Part shown: one piece after another, positions 44,518-54,159 of the stretch
Numbering within the stretch: position 1 is the first letter of the stretch
Layout of the letters: the number at the start of each line of letters is the position of its first letter
Origin: Mogibacterium sp.
GTDB lineage: Bacteria > Bacillota > Clostridia > Peptostreptococcales > Anaerovoracaceae
DNA: 59,257 nt
Direction of reading: 5' to 3'
NCBI GenBank assembly: GCA_017431685.1
Contig: JAFRKO010000024.1
Span: 1 to 59,257 of the forward strand
Position numbers and translations under genes: made by a program
Notes under the pieces: model-generated
Databases searched by the model: none
Seen by the model: the letters and a program-made list of their open reading frames with translations, nothing else
Told to the model about the DNA's origin: nothing

Positions 44518-44615
44518 TTTGCACAGGACTTTGTCAGAGGCCATCTTCACGTACTCACGTACTCATAGATACGTTCCGTGCGCTCAGATAACCTCTTTCG
44601 CGTCCTGCACAAATT
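44516..44615 (+). repeat. inverted repeat between uvrB and uvrA
   Basis: AATTTGCACAGGAC (44516-44529, overlapping the uvrB stop) pairs with GTCCTGCACAAATT (44602-44615) with two mismatches; AGAGG/CCTCT adds an inner stem. The middle holds CTCACGTAC and ACGTTCCG, also present in the element after pta (26199-26323). Both elements begin within a stop codon region. Confidence 0.55.
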
Positions 44616-44648
44616 CTCTTCGCTGCATTACTTAAGAAAAGAAAAAGA

Positions 44649-47549
44649 ATGGAAAAAAATATTGTTATAAAGGGTGCGCGTGAGCACAACCTGAAGGGAA
44701 TAGATGTCACACTGCCGCGTGACAAGATGATCGTTCTGACCGGCCTGTCCGGTTCGGGCAAGTCTTCGCTTGCCTTCGACACCATCTATGCAGAAGGCCA
44801 GAAGAAGTACGTGGAATCGCTTTCATCCTACGCAAGGCAGTTCCTGGGGCTCATGAAGAAACCGGATGTGCAGACTATAGAGGGACTGTCGCCGGCAATA
44901 AGCATCGATCAGAAGACCACAAACAAGAATCCGAGATCTACTGTCGGTACGGTCACTGAGATTTATGACTATCTCAGACTTCTGTACGCAAGAATAGGTA
45001 TTCCGCACTGCCCGGTCTGCGGACGCGAGATCACCAGTCAGAACATAGACAGCATAATCGAAAATATACAGTCGCATGAAGAGGGCACGAGACTGACTGT
45101 CTTTGCACCTGTAATAAGGGGACGCAAGGGCGAGCACAGGGCGGTCCTCGACCGCCTGCGCCGCGACGGCTATACACGCGTGCGCGTCGACGGCGAGATG
45201 TCGCGGCTTGATGAAGGCGACATCGAGCTCGCCAAAAACAACAAGCACAACATCGACATAGTCATTGACCGTATAGTGCTCAGGAGCGACAACAGAAGCC
45301 GTATTGCCGAAGCGCTCGAGCTCGCCATAAAGGAAGGCGAGGGTATCTGCAGCGTGCTCTTTACACCTCCGAAGCGTCCGAACACACAGCCTGATGCAGC
45401 CGGAGACGCTGCTGACGGAAAAATAATAAAGGAAGATGATGAGCACGAGGCTGTCTATTCTACAAAGTTCTCCTGCCCGGATCACGGCGTAGGACTCGAA
45501 GAGATGGAACCGCGCATGTTCTCGTTCAATGCGCCTTACGGCGCCTGCGATAACTGCAGCGGTCTCGGTTTTACCCTGCGTATCACTGACGAAGCGGTGA
45601 TTACTGACGAAAACAAGAGCATCGTAAACGGTGCTCTCGGAAATGTCTTTTCGACGCTCGACGCTATGGGCTTCTACAGACAGATGCTCAACCGTCTGGC
45701 GATCGACCACGGCACAAATCTGAATGTACCGTACAAGGCGCTTCCTCCGAAGTTCAAAGACGAGCTCCTGCACGGCACTGGCACACGCAGGCTGAAATAC
45801 ACCTACGAAAGCCGCAGCGGCCGAGTCTCGCACATGAACCACACCTTCGAAGGCATCATCCCGAGCCTCGAGCGCAGATGGGGCGAGACAAATTCGGATT
45901 ATATTAAAGAAAAGATCAGTGACATGATGACTGAAGACGTGTGCCCTGTCTGCAGGGGACGCAAGCTGAAAGACACAGTTCTTGCTGTCACTGTCGGCGG
46001 TAAAAACATAATGGAGCTTACTGATCTTTCGGTTGTGCAGGCTATTGATTTCTTTGATGATCTTGATTCGAAGCTCTCGGACAGAGAAAAGAAGATCAGC
46101 AGCATGGTCATAAAGGAGATCAGGGCAAGGCTCAGATTCCTTAAAGATGTAGGACTCGGCTACCTTACGCTGAGCCGCACATCGGCAACGCTTTCCGGAG
46201 GAGAATCTCAGCGCATCCGCCTCGCTACGCAGATTGGCTCCGGCCTTGTGGGCGTGCTCTACATACTTGACGAGCCGTCTATCGGTCTGCATCAGGCTGA
46301 TAACGACAAACTGCTCGCTTCGCTCCGCGGACTCACCGATATGGGCAACACGCTTATTATAGTTGAGCACGACGAAGACACGATGTACGCAGCTGACCAC
46401 ATAGTGGATATCGGACCGGGAGCCGGAATCAACGGAGGCTATCTGGTAGCGCAGGGCACTGTAGATGATATAAAGAACTGCCCTGAATCCATAACCGGCC
46501 AGTTCCTTTCCGGCAAGCGTCACATCCAGGTGCCTATGGTGCGGAGAGACGGCAACGGAAAATTCCTGGAGGTCATCGGCGCAGCAGAGAACAACCTCAA
46601 AAACATAGACGTGAAGATCCCTGCTGGCAAGCTGGTTCTGGTTACCGGCGTGTCGGGCTCTGGCAAATCCAGCCTCGTCAACGAGATCCTCTACAAAGGA
46701 GTTTCGCGTGTCACCAACCGCACGCAGGAGCGTCCGGGCAGGTTCCGCGAGATCAAAGGTATAGAGAATTTCGACAAGGTCATTAATATAGACCAGTCGC
46801 CAATAGGCAAGACACCAAGGTCAAACCCTGCGACCTATACAGGCATGTTCACGCATATCCGCAACCTGTTTGCCGAGATGCCTGAGGCCAAGGTCAGAGG
46901 CTATAAAGCCGGCAGATTCAGCTTCAATGTCAAGGGCGGACGCTGCGAGCACTGCAGCGGAGACGGCATCATAAAGGTAGAGATGAACTTCCTGCCTGAC
47001 GTATTCGTGCCGTGCGAGGTCTGCGGCGGAGCCAGATATAACCACGAGACCCTCGAGGTACGCTACAGAGGTAAGAATATTTCCGAAGTTCTCAATATGA
47101 CGGTCGCTGAGGCGATACCGTTCTTTGAGAACCAGCAGGGCATCCTCAGATACCTGAAGACACTTGATGAGGTCGGTCTCGGCTACATCAGCCTCGGCCA
47201 GCCATCCACCCAGCTCTCCGGCGGCGAAGCGCAGAGAATAAAGCTGGCAACTGAGCTCTCAAAGCGCAGCACTGGCAAGACTCTCTACATCCTCGATGAG
47301 CCTACTACAGGTCTGCACTTTGCAGATGTCGAAAAGCTTCTGTACGTGCTCAACAGACTGGTTGATGAGGGCAACACCGTTGTTGTTATCGAACACAATC
47401 TCGATGTTATAAAACAGGCTGATCATATTATCGACCTGGGTCCAGAAGGCGGAGATGAAGGCGGACGCATTGTCTGCGAGGGCACGCCAGAGGAAGTAGC
47501 AGAGATAAAGGAATCAAAGACAGGTCAGTACCTTAAACGCATGCTGTAA
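44649..47549 (+). CDS. uvrA: excinuclease ABC subunit A
   Basis: A 966-residue UvrA, the damage-sensing ABC ATPase dimer of nucleotide excision repair. Both nucleotide-binding domains are complete: Walker [13 protein letters not shown] and [10 protein letters not shown], signatures [16 protein letters not shown] and [16 protein letters not shown], and Walker [11 protein letters not shown] and [10 protein letters not shown]. Zinc-binding cysteine sets ([23 protein letters not shown] with CEVCGGAR) are present. The site before ATG is A-rich with only a weak GAAAAAGA. It follows uvrB by 131 bases. Length is usual (about 940-960). Confidence 0.97.
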   Translation: MEKNIVIKGAREHNLKGIDVTLPRDKMIVLTGLSGSGKSSLAFDTIYAEGQKKYVESLSSYARQFLGLMKKPDVQTIEGLSPAISIDQKTTNKNPRSTVGTVTEIYDYLRLLYARIGIPHCPVCGREITSQNIDSIIENIQSHEEGTRLTVFAPVIRGRKGEHRAVLDRLRRDGYTRVRVDGEMSRLDEGDIELAKNNKHNIDIVIDRIVLRSDNRSRIAEALELAIKEGEGICSVLFTPPKRPNTQPDAAGDAADGKIIKEDDEHEAVYSTKFSCPDHGVGLEEMEPRMFSFNAPYGACDNCSGLGFTLRITDEAVITDENKSIVNGALGNVFSTLDAMGFYRQMLNRLAIDHGTNLNVPYKALPPKFKDELLHGTGTRRLKYTYESRSGRVSHMNHTFEGIIPSLERRWGETNSDYIKEKISDMMTEDVCPVCRGRKLKDTVLAVTVGGKNIMELTDLSVVQAIDFFDDLDSKLSDREKKISSMVIKEIRARLRFLKDVGLGYLTLSRTSATLSGGESQRIRLATQIGSGLVGVLYILDEPSIGLHQADNDKLLASLRGLTDMGNTLIIVEHDEDTMYAADHIVDIGPGAGINGGYLVAQGTVDDIKNCPESITGQFLSGKRHIQVPMVRRDGNGKFLEVIGAAENNLKNIDVKIPAGKLVLVTGVSGSGKSSLVNEILYKGVSRVTNRTQERPGRFREIKGIENFDKVINIDQSPIGKTPRSNPATYTGMFTHIRNLFAEMPEAKVRGYKAGRFSFNVKGGRCEHCSGDGIIKVEMNFLPDVFVPCEVCGGARYNHETLEVRYRGKNISEVLNMTVAEAIPFFENQQGILRYLKTLDEVGLGYISLGQPSTQLSGGEAQRIKLATELSKRSTGKTLYILDEPTTGLHFADVEKLLYVLNRLVDEGNTVVVIEHNLDVIKQADHIIDLGPEGGDEGGRIVCEGTPEEVAEIKESKTGQYLKRML

Positions 47550-47573
47550 AGCACACATAATTACACACAAACG

Positions 47574-47622
47574 ACACGCTGCCTTAAAAAATTTAAAGTA
47601 TAGTTAAGGCTGGCGTGTTTTT
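47574..47622 (+). terminator. terminator after uvrA
   Basis: ACACGC/GCGTGT (47574-47579, 47613-47618) encloses GCCTTAA/TTAAGGC, forming a long interrupted stem, followed by five T residues. Confidence 0.88.
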
Positions 47623-47655
47623 ATATAATAAAAAAACAAAGTTACGGAGGCAGAC

Positions 47656-48333
47656 ATGCGCATTTTACTTGCAGAAGACGAGGTCGCACTGGCTAAGGTG
47701 CTGGTCAGAATATTTGAGAGCAATCATTATTCTATAGACGCGGTCCATGACGGACAGGAAGCGCTCGACTATCTGGCGGCGGGCAACTACGATGCGGCTG
47801 TGCTCGATATAATGATGCCTAAAGTAGACGGAATAACAGTGCTGAAAACCCTTCGCGCGTCCGGCTCCGACCTGCCTGTGCTGATGCTCACGGCAAAGTC
47901 AGAAATAGATGACAAGGTGCTCGGCCTCGACAGCGGTGCCAACTACTATCTTACAAAACCTTTCGATGCAAAGGAGCTGCTGGCGGCTGTCAGGGCGATA
48001 ACACGCTCCGGCAATGAGGTGGATACCAAGCTCAGCTGCGGCAATCTTACACTCGACAGGGCAAGCTTTGAGATGTCGACACCGTCAGGTTCGGTCAAGC
48101 TGGCCAACAAGGAGTTCCAGATGATGGAGCTGCTCATGGCAAAACCGGGCAACATTATCTCCGTAGATACATTTATGGATCACATCTGGGGCTATGACAC
48201 CGATACCGAGAGCAATGTGGTATGGGTATACGTGTCATATCTCAGAAAGAAGCTTGCTGCGCTCGGAGCAGACGTGAAGATAAAGGCGACACGCAACGCC
48301 GGTTATTCGATCGTCCCTGACCGTGACGAGTAG
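47656..48333 (+). CDS. two-component response regulator, OmpR family
   Basis: A 225-residue regulator with a receiver domain (acidic pocket AEDEV, phosphoacceptor D51 in AVLDIMMP, Lys in YLTKPFDAKELL) and a C-terminal winged helix (LANKEFQMMELLMAKPG through WVYVSYLRKKL). GGAGGCAGAC precedes ATG. A TATAAT at 47624-47629 may be its promoter. The sensor kinase gene follows by 39 bases. Possible targets are the phased repeats upstream of the polyphosphate polymerase (49847-49868) and the DUF4956 gene (51418-51438), which is inference. Confidence 0.95.
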   Translation: MRILLAEDEVALAKVLVRIFESNHYSIDAVHDGQEALDYLAAGNYDAAVLDIMMPKVDGITVLKTLRASGSDLPVLMLTAKSEIDDKVLGLDSGANYYLTKPFDAKELLAAVRAITRSGNEVDTKLSCGNLTLDRASFEMSTPSGSVKLANKEFQMMELLMAKPGNIISVDTFMDHIWGYDTDTESNVVWVYVSYLRKKLAALGADVKIKATRNAGYSIVPDRDE

Positions 48334-48372
48334 CAGATATTTTCAGTTAAGGTAATCTGAAAAGACCGGAAA

Positions 48373-49767
48373 ATGATAAAGAAACTTAAAAGAAGGTTCA
48401 TAGTGCTTGCGATGGTATCACTGACAGTCCTACTGTCAGTGATTGTCGCGGGTATGAACATGATCAATTACAATAAAGTCGTAAGCGATGCCGACACCAG
48501 GCTCGAAGTACTCGAGAAAAACTCCGCCAGGATCATGCTTAAAGATATGCTGAATCCATTCGGGAACTTTGATGAGTATTATTTCGATGATGATGACAAC
48601 AGGTTTCTGTTCGGGCACAGAGGTCCCGGAGGTCCATCCATGACCCGCGACGAGGCGGAAGAATCCAGATTCTTTATTGTAAGCGTTGACGAAAGCGGGT
48701 CCGTGCTCAAGACCTATACAGACAGGATCTATTCTGTGGACACCGATGAAGCAGCGAAATACGCTGAAAAGGCACTCGCCTCCGGAGATGAAAGCGGGTT
48801 CGTAGGTGATTTCAGATTCGCTGTAAGCGACTCCGTGAGCAGCTCAACGATCACTTTCCTCGACTGCGGCAGGACACTCGGTTCATTTTATTCCTTCCTC
48901 AGGGCAAGTATACTCATGTCGCTTCTCGGACTGCTGGCAGTATTCTTCGTGATTCTCTACTTTGCCGGGCGCATTGTCAGACCGGTAGCTGAGAGCTATG
49001 AGAAGCAGAAACGCTTCATAACCGATGCAGGTCATGAGATCAAGACCCCGCTCGCGATCATCAAGGCGAATATCGATCTTATGGACATGGAGATAGACAG
49101 CGGTGTCGAAGGCAGACAGGAAGGTCTCTCAATCTCGAGCGAAGCAGCGGACAATCTGAAGGAAAACCTCGGAGACATCAACGACCAGATCGACAGACTT
49201 GCGGGTCTCACCAACGACCTTGTATACCTGTCGCGCATGGAAGAGGCTGAGAGCAGCCTCGTAATGACAGATGTTCCGCTGTCAGACATAGTCAGCGAGA
49301 CGGCTGAATCATTTGAATCGCTCGCGCTGGAAAAAGGTAAGATAATAGAATGTGACATAGCTCCTGCCGTTACCGTAAAGGGCAGCACCAAGGAACTCGA
49401 GAAGCTGCTTTCGATAGTCCTCGAGAACGCTGTCAAGTATTCAGTCGCTCCGCGTAGGATTCCTTGCAGCGAGGACGAAGACGGCATGCCGGTACCTCCG
49501 GTGATAAACGTTGCCCTCAGGAAAGAGGGAAGAAACGCTGTGATCGAGGTCCGCAACGAGACTGAGAATGAACTCACAAACGAGCAGCTCTCACATGTAT
49601 TTGAAAGGTTCTATCGTATGGACAGTTCGCGCAATTCGCAGACAGGCGGTCACGGTATCGGACTGTCGATGGCAAGCGCGATAGTGAGCGCCCACGGCGG
49701 ACATATCTCGGCACACACCGCAAGTGGTCATGACTTTATCGTCACAGCGGCGATCCCGATGCAGTAA
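48373..49767 (+). CDS. sensor histidine kinase
   Basis: A 464-residue membrane kinase: one span near residues 8-31, an extracellular sensor part of about 140 residues containing an acidic patch (DEYYFDDDDNRF), a second span at about 178-198, then HisKA with H221 in FITDAGHEIKTPLAI and an HATPase domain (N-box ENAVKYS, DMSSRNS-like segment MDSSRNSQTGGHGIGLSMA). It is the partner of the regulator encoded just before. The signal is unknown; acidic outer loops can sense cations or peptides. A terminator follows. Confidence 0.94.
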   Translation: MIKKLKRRFIVLAMVSLTVLLSVIVAGMNMINYNKVVSDADTRLEVLEKNSARIMLKDMLNPFGNFDEYYFDDDDNRFLFGHRGPGGPSMTRDEAEESRFFIVSVDESGSVLKTYTDRIYSVDTDEAAKYAEKALASGDESGFVGDFRFAVSDSVSSSTITFLDCGRTLGSFYSFLRASILMSLLGLLAVFFVILYFAGRIVRPVAESYEKQKRFITDAGHEIKTPLAIIKANIDLMDMEIDSGVEGRQEGLSISSEAADNLKENLGDINDQIDRLAGLTNDLVYLSRMEEAESSLVMTDVPLSDIVSETAESFESLALEKGKIIECDIAPAVTVKGSTKELEKLLSIVLENAVKYSVAPRRIPCSEDEDGMPVPPVINVALRKEGRNAVIEVRNETENELTNEQLSHVFERFYRMDSSRNSQTGGHGIGLSMASAIVSAHGGHISAHTASGHDFIVTAAIPMQ

Positions 49768-49786
49768 CAATATTCATAGTCATCAC

Positions 49787-49815
49787 AGCCCCTGCCGGCA
49801 AGGCAGGGGCTTTTG
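49787..49815 (+). terminator. terminator after the two-component system
   Basis: AGCCCCTGCC (49787-49796) and GGCAGGGGCT (49802-49811) form a perfect 10-bp stem with a 5-base loop and a T-run. Confidence 0.95.
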
Positions 49816-49846
49816 TATTGCACTTCGGCAGAGCGAAAAAATTATT

Positions 49847-49884
49847 TTTGATTTAAGTTTGATTTAAGTATTGACTGGTATTCT
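49847..49884 (+). promoter_or_regulatory. phased direct repeat and -10 of the polyphosphate polymerase gene
   Basis: TTTGATTTAAG occurs twice back to back (49847-49857, 49858-49868), an 11-bp phase typical of OmpR/PhoB-family sites. A -10-like TATTCT (49879-49884) follows after 10 bases, and no -35 is needed if the regulator activates. A similar arrangement lies at 51418-51454. Confidence 0.55.
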
Positions 49885-49908
49885 TCGTACTGTAAGGGAG
49901 GCAATGAT

Positions 49909-50814
49909 ATGGGATATCAGGCAGTATTTAAAAGATACGAGATCAAATACATGGTTACAGCTGAGCAGAAAGACCGCATCCTTAAGGCTATGGAGCCTTA
50001 CATGGAGATGGACAGGTTCGGCAGATCAACTGTCCGCAACATCTACTTCGACACTGACGACTTTGTACTTGCCAGACATTCAATAGCCAAACCTGACTTC
50101 AAAGAAAAATTGCGCGTCAGATGCTATTCAAGGGCAGACGCAGACAGCACAGTCTTCGTTGAGCTCAAGCGCAAATTTGACGGCGTTGTATATAAAAGGC
50201 GTGTCGGTCTCCGCGAGGCAGATGCGATGAAATGGATGGCCGGCTCAAATGATCCGGCGATCAAAAGCAGCCTGGATGCGGAATCTCCGCAGGTCACGAG
50301 TGAGATAGAATATTTCAAGGGTCTGTACCGCGGGATAAAGCCTGTGCTTTATCTGTCATACGACCGCGAGGCCTACAGAATGAGAAAAGATGCGTGCACT
50401 GCCGACGGTGGTACGGATTTCAGAGTAACATTCGACAGCAACATCCGCTGCAGGGAGAGCAATCTTACGCTCAGATCGGAATCTTACGGCACAGGAATGC
50501 TTGAAGACGGAATGTTCCTGATGGAACTCAAGTGTCCCGGTGCGATCCCTCTGTGGATGACTGAAGTCCTTTCAGAGGAGCATATTTATAAAACATCGTT
50601 TTCAAAGTACGGCACAGCATACTGCCGCTTCATGGAAGAGACTCCGGAGGAGCGCGCGCATATGATCGCCGCAGCCGGATATGAAAGGCCTGGTACAGTC
50701 AGGTCTGCCGTCCAGGCGGGAGCCTTCAGCGGACGGTTAACCGGTGCGCGCGCAGCAGGCAAAACCGGCCGCAGGCATAGGAGAGCAGCCTCTTTCGGCA
50801 GAGTTTCTGCCTGA
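49909..50814 (+). CDS. polyphosphate polymerase domain (VTC) protein
   Basis: A 301-residue protein of the VTC domain family, the triphosphate-tunnel fold that makes polyphosphate from ATP in the eukaryotic Vtc4 subunit. Tunnel-lining patterns are visible: RYEIKYMV, NIYFDT, KLRVRCYS, FVELKRKFDGVVYKRRVG, YLSYDREAY, FDSNIRC, MELKC and KTSFSKYG. The last 50 residues are basic and low in complexity. AAGGGAGGC precedes ATG. It is followed, after a terminator and a 650-base gap, by the DUF4956 gene, its common partner in Clostridia. Catalytic activity is inferred from the family. Confidence 0.88.
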   Translation: MGYQAVFKRYEIKYMVTAEQKDRILKAMEPYMEMDRFGRSTVRNIYFDTDDFVLARHSIAKPDFKEKLRVRCYSRADADSTVFVELKRKFDGVVYKRRVGLREADAMKWMAGSNDPAIKSSLDAESPQVTSEIEYFKGLYRGIKPVLYLSYDREAYRMRKDACTADGGTDFRVTFDSNIRCRESNLTLRSESYGTGMLEDGMFLMELKCPGAIPLWMTEVLSEEHIYKTSFSKYGTAYCRFMEETPEERAHMIAAAGYERPGTVRSAVQAGAFSGRLTGARAAGKTGRRHRRAASFGRVSA

Positions 50815-50839
50815 AACACAACTACAGTTCAATCTTTTT

Positions 50840-50869
50840 CTTCATATAAACCTTCATACAACCTTCATA
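50840..50869 (+). repeat. three phased CTTCATA repeats
   Basis: CTTCATA begins at 50840, 50852 and 50863 (12- and 11-base steps), between the polymerase stop and its terminator. The phasing is like an OmpR/PhoB-family operator, but no promoter is evident right after it. Confidence 0.5.
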
Positions 50870-50885
50870 ACTAACCTTGGAAAGA

Positions 50886-50916
50886 GGCTGCGCCAGGTGC
50901 GCGGCCTTTTCCTTTT
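50886..50916 (+). terminator. terminator after the polyphosphate polymerase gene
   Basis: GGCTGCGC (50886-50893) pairs with GCGCGGCC (50899-50906) with one T-G pair, followed by TTTTCCTTTTTT. Confidence 0.85.
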
Positions 50917-51567
50917 TTAACAATAGCCGGGAAAAAAGATCTGAGTGATGGATCAGTCACAGCAGAAGGATTGGCAGCCTGAGTATATTTATACACAGAC
51001 AAAATTGGTGCCTAATTGCGTTTAAATTAGAAAAAGCACCTATTAATTGGTACAGATTCTCAAAATCAGCTCACATAAGTACCAACATCTCGATCCATGA
51101 AAGCATACGCTTTTTTCTTGCCGGCTGTCAGATATCTTTTATTCGGATCCGGCTGACAGCAAGGCGGAAAAAACGCTATGGATATATGAAAAATATACTA
51201 TCCTAATTTCTTTGATAAAGAATATAAGGGAAAAAAATCAATGGAGATGAATAAAGAAAATACTGGCAATAGTTGAAAGAATTCGGGAAATGAATGTTGG
51301 TACTAAAAGCATGGTTTTGAAGCAGTAAGCACCAATAAATTGGTGCTTTTTTATTGAAATTATGGAAAAGGCACCAACAGCAAAAAGTCACAGCGGCAAA
51401 TAATAATAAAAAGTTAGTTTGCTTTAGTTTCATTTAAGTTTGGGCCGTTATTATGCAGGTGTAAACAAGAGAAACGGTCCGCATTAGAAACAACAGGGCT
51501 GAAACAATTCAGGCAGCCCGCGGATTTAAAGAAATAAAAGAAATAAAAGAAACAGGAGGTGGCAGCA
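50917..51567. other. AT-rich gene-free island with GCACCAA/TTGGTGC motifs
   Basis: About 650 bases without a supported gene. TTGGTGC occurs at 51005 and 51342, GCACC or GCACCAA at 51036, 51329 and 51371. AAGCACCAATAAATTGGTGCTT (51327-51348) forms a 9-bp hairpin followed by TTTTTATT and could end a short transcript. Its core ACCAATAAATTGGT is identical to 20711-20724. The right end of the stretch carries the DUF4956 promoter. Confidence 0.55.
51418..51454 (+). promoter_or_regulatory. phased repeats and -10 of the DUF4956 operon
   Basis: TTTGCTTTAG (51418-51427) and TTTCATTTAAG (51428-51438) resemble the duplicated TTTGATTTAAG before the polyphosphate polymerase gene. As there, exactly 10 bases separate the last repeat from a -10-like hexamer (TATTAT, 51449-51454). 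Confidence 0.5.
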
Positions 51568-52260
51568 ATGTCGGAATTACTGTCGAGTGTATATGGATCA
51601 ACTACAGCTACAACAATAAGTGCGGCTCAGTTCGGAGCAGCGTTCGGTGTATCACTGCTTCTGGGCATACTAATTGCCGCGGCATATATGTATAACACGC
51701 GCTACACCAAAAGCTTCGTGGTAACGCTGGCAATGCTGCCGGCCATCATATGTGTGATCATCGCCATGGTGAACGGAAGCATAGGCGCAGGCATTGCGGT
51801 CGCGGGAGCATTCAGCCTCGTAAGATTCCGCTCGGTGCCGGGAACTGCCAAAGAGATATGCGCGATATTCCTGGCGATGGCAACAGGACTTGCGACAGGC
51901 ATGGGTTATCTGGGACTGGCAACGGCATTCACTGCGGTTCTGGCGTTGGTGATCCTGCTGTCGGGAAAGTTCGACTTCGGGACTAAAAGGAATGCAGACA
52001 AGTACAAAAGCTTCAGGATCGTTATTCCTGAGGATCTCGATTACTCGGGAGTCTTCGATGACCTGTTCGCAGAATACACAAGCTCGTGCGAGCTGGTAAA
52101 TGTCAGGACCACAAACATGGGAAGCATGTTCAGGCTTACTTACGATGTTACGCTGAGAGATCCTGACAAAGAAAAGGAGCTCATTGACAAACTTCGCTGC
52201 CGTAACGGCAATCTTGAGATCAATGTTTCGAGACAGGCAACGACAGCAACCGAATTATAG
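51568..52260 (+). CDS. DUF4956 membrane protein
   Basis: A 230-residue protein with an N-terminal membrane part (about four spans; GVSLLLGILIAAAYMYNTRY; MLPAIICVIIAMV) and a soluble C-terminal domain. GAGIAVAGAFSLVRFRSVPGTAKEI is the typical DUF4956 core. The molecular function is unknown; genes of this family commonly sit beside VTC-type polyphosphate polymerases and CotH or carbohydrate-binding genes in Clostridia. The ATG at 51568 has AGGAGGTGGCAGCA upstream, better than the in-frame GTG at 51559. It heads a run of envelope genes. Confidence 0.88.
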   Translation: MSELLSSVYGSTTATTISAAQFGAAFGVSLLLGILIAAAYMYNTRYTKSFVVTLAMLPAIICVIIAMVNGSIGAGIAVAGAFSLVRFRSVPGTAKEICAIFLAMATGLATGMGYLGLATAFTAVLALVILLSGKFDFGTKRNADKYKSFRIVIPEDLDYSGVFDDLFAEYTSSCELVNVRTTNMGSMFRLTYDVTLRDPDKEKELIDKLRCRNGNLEINVSRQATTATEL

Positions 52261-52292
52261 CAGACGCGGATTTTTTCCGGGAGGATACAGAA

Positions 52293-54104
52293 ATGAACAA
52301 CGAATATAAAAACAGGACTTATAAAGATGCCAGGGTGGAGCGCGGTGTCACGGCAAAGGCAATGACGGCGATCCTGGCTCTTTTACTCGCGCTTGTGCTG
52401 ACACTCACATCGTGCGGAAGCAGTGCTGATGCAGAGTCCATCAGTTCCGCTGTGTCATCGACTTCGACCGTGTCGACAGACAACGCGGCAAGCAAATCTG
52501 AGATGTTCACCGAAAGGGATCTCTCGGGGGACTATGATGAGAGCGAGGCTGAGACGATCACTCTCAGCGGAAGCAGCATCGAAACTTCGGCGGCTTCAGG
52601 AGTAACGATAAACGGAAGCACCGTCACTATATCTGCAGAGGGCGTATACGTAGTGAGCGGAACTCTCTCTGACGGTCAGATCATAGTCGCTGCAGATGAT
52701 GCGGCCAAGGTGCAGATCGTACTCAAAAATGCATCAGTCACCAGCAGCAGCTCAGCTGCCATCTATGTAAAATCGGCTGATAAGGTTTTCGTTACATCTG
52801 CAGAGGGAACAGAAAACACTCTTGCTAACGGCGGAAGCTTCATCGCTGACGGAGACACCAATGTAGACGGTGCCGTATTCGCAAAAGACGATATCACATT
52901 CAACGGAAGCGGAAGCCTCACGATCGATTCACCTGCAGGTCATGGAGTGGTCGGCAAGGACGATGTGAAGTTCGCAGGAGGCACATACACTATCACTGCA
53001 GCTAAACACGGAGTGCAGGCCAACGACAGTGTAAGACTTGCGGAGTCTGATGTGACGATCACATCCGGCAGTGAAAAAGATGGTATCCACGTATCTGATG
53101 ACGCGGATGAAGAGGAAGGAACAGAATCCGACAGCTTCTTCTATATCTCAGACGGAAGCCTGACTGTTACCTCGGGAGATGACGGAATTCACGCAGACGC
53201 GTCGGTCATCATCGAGGGCGGCACGATCGTGGTCAACGAATCATATGAAGGCATCGAGGGCCTTTCGATCAATATCAGCGGCGGCAGCACGACCGTGAAA
53301 GCAAGCGATGACGGCCTGAACGCGGCAGGCGGCAATGCCTCGAGCGGAAGCCGTACATTCGGAAGCGATGACTGGGGCGGCGGAGCCGGAGGCGGCTTCA
53401 GCGACGGAGGAACTGACGGAAGTATCAATATCAGCGGCGGCAACGTTAAGATCACAGCCGGAGGAGACGGAATCGATTCCAACGGATCGGTAGAGATCTC
53501 AGGCGGTTACACAGTAGTAGAAGGTCCTACCCAGGGCGACACATCTGTCATCGACTTCAACGGAACAGGTACTGTCACAGGCGGAACCTTTATCGGAACC
53601 GGCGGATCCGGGATGGCAGAAAACTTCACAGGTGCTGAGCAGGGACTTATCGCTGTAAGCGTAGGCGACCAGGCGGCCGGCAGCAGTGTAAAGCTTACAA
53701 ACAGCTCCGGTGATGTGATCGCAGAGGCTGCGCCTGATCTGGGATATTCGGTAGTCTACGTGAGCACTCAGGATATGGTGCAGGGTGAGACCTACACCCT
53801 GACAGCAGGAAGCTACAGCGAGAGCATCACTCTGACTGACAATCTCTACAGCACGCTTAACGGCGGCATGAGAGGAAGCTTTGGCGGAGGTGGTCCCCGA
53901 GGGGGAATGAACGACGATGCCGGCAGCGGCATGAACGGTGACATGAACAGCGGCATGCAGAGAGGCAATGGCCCGGGCGGTATGCACCACGGCGGACCTG
54001 GACAGAAAGGCGGACCTGGACAAGGTGAGACCGATGGTATAACCGGAGCGACAGAGCTTCAGGACAACGGTGCGACACAGCTTCAGGGCGATACTGAAGC
54101 ATAA
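52293..54104 (+). CDS. Cthe_2159-like carbohydrate-binding beta-helix lipoprotein
   Basis: A 603-residue lipoprotein (lipobox LTSC near residue 41) of the Cthe_2159 carbohydrate-binding family, right-handed beta-helix proteins that bind acidic polysaccharide. Repeated rungs such as GSFIADGDTNVDGAVFAKDDITFNG-type turns (GHGVVGKDDVKF, DGIHADASVIIEGG, EGIEGLSINISGG, DGIDSNGSVEISGG) run through residues 70-440. The C-terminal 70 residues are Gly/Met/Pro-rich (GGMNDDAGSGMNGDMNSG) and probably unstructured. A GGGAGGATAC site precedes ATG. It lies 32 bases after the DUF4956 gene and should be on the outer face of the membrane. Confidence 0.85.
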   Translation: MNNEYKNRTYKDARVERGVTAKAMTAILALLLALVLTLTSCGSSADAESISSAVSSTSTVSTDNAASKSEMFTERDLSGDYDESEAETITLSGSSIETSAASGVTINGSTVTISAEGVYVVSGTLSDGQIIVAADDAAKVQIVLKNASVTSSSSAAIYVKSADKVFVTSAEGTENTLANGGSFIADGDTNVDGAVFAKDDITFNGSGSLTIDSPAGHGVVGKDDVKFAGGTYTITAAKHGVQANDSVRLAESDVTITSGSEKDGIHVSDDADEEEGTESDSFFYISDGSLTVTSGDDGIHADASVIIEGGTIVVNESYEGIEGLSINISGGSTTVKASDDGLNAAGGNASSGSRTFGSDDWGGGAGGGFSDGGTDGSINISGGNVKITAGGDGIDSNGSVEISGGYTVVEGPTQGDTSVIDFNGTGTVTGGTFIGTGGSGMAENFTGAEQGLIAVSVGDQAAGSSVKLTNSSGDVIAEAAPDLGYSVVYVSTQDMVQGETYTLTAGSYSESITLTDNLYSTLNGGMRGSFGGGGPRGGMNDDAGSGMNGDMNSGMQRGNGPGGMHHGGPGQKGGPGQGETDGITGATELQDNGATQLQGDTEA

Positions 54105-54159
54105 GGCGGGAGGCCTTTTAGAATGGAAGCTGTTTCCCGGATAAGAAAAGGAGTGCAGC

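Noticed and set aside
44823..46523. 566-codon minus-strand frame opposite uvrA
   Set aside because: Shadow of the strongly supported uvrA gene; no RBS and implausible composition. Similar shadows lie opposite nfnB, coaBC and the acyl-CoA ligase.
51203..51433. 76-codon minus-strand frame
   Set aside because: Made of AT-rich translation through the motif island and the DUF4956 promoter repeats; no RBS.
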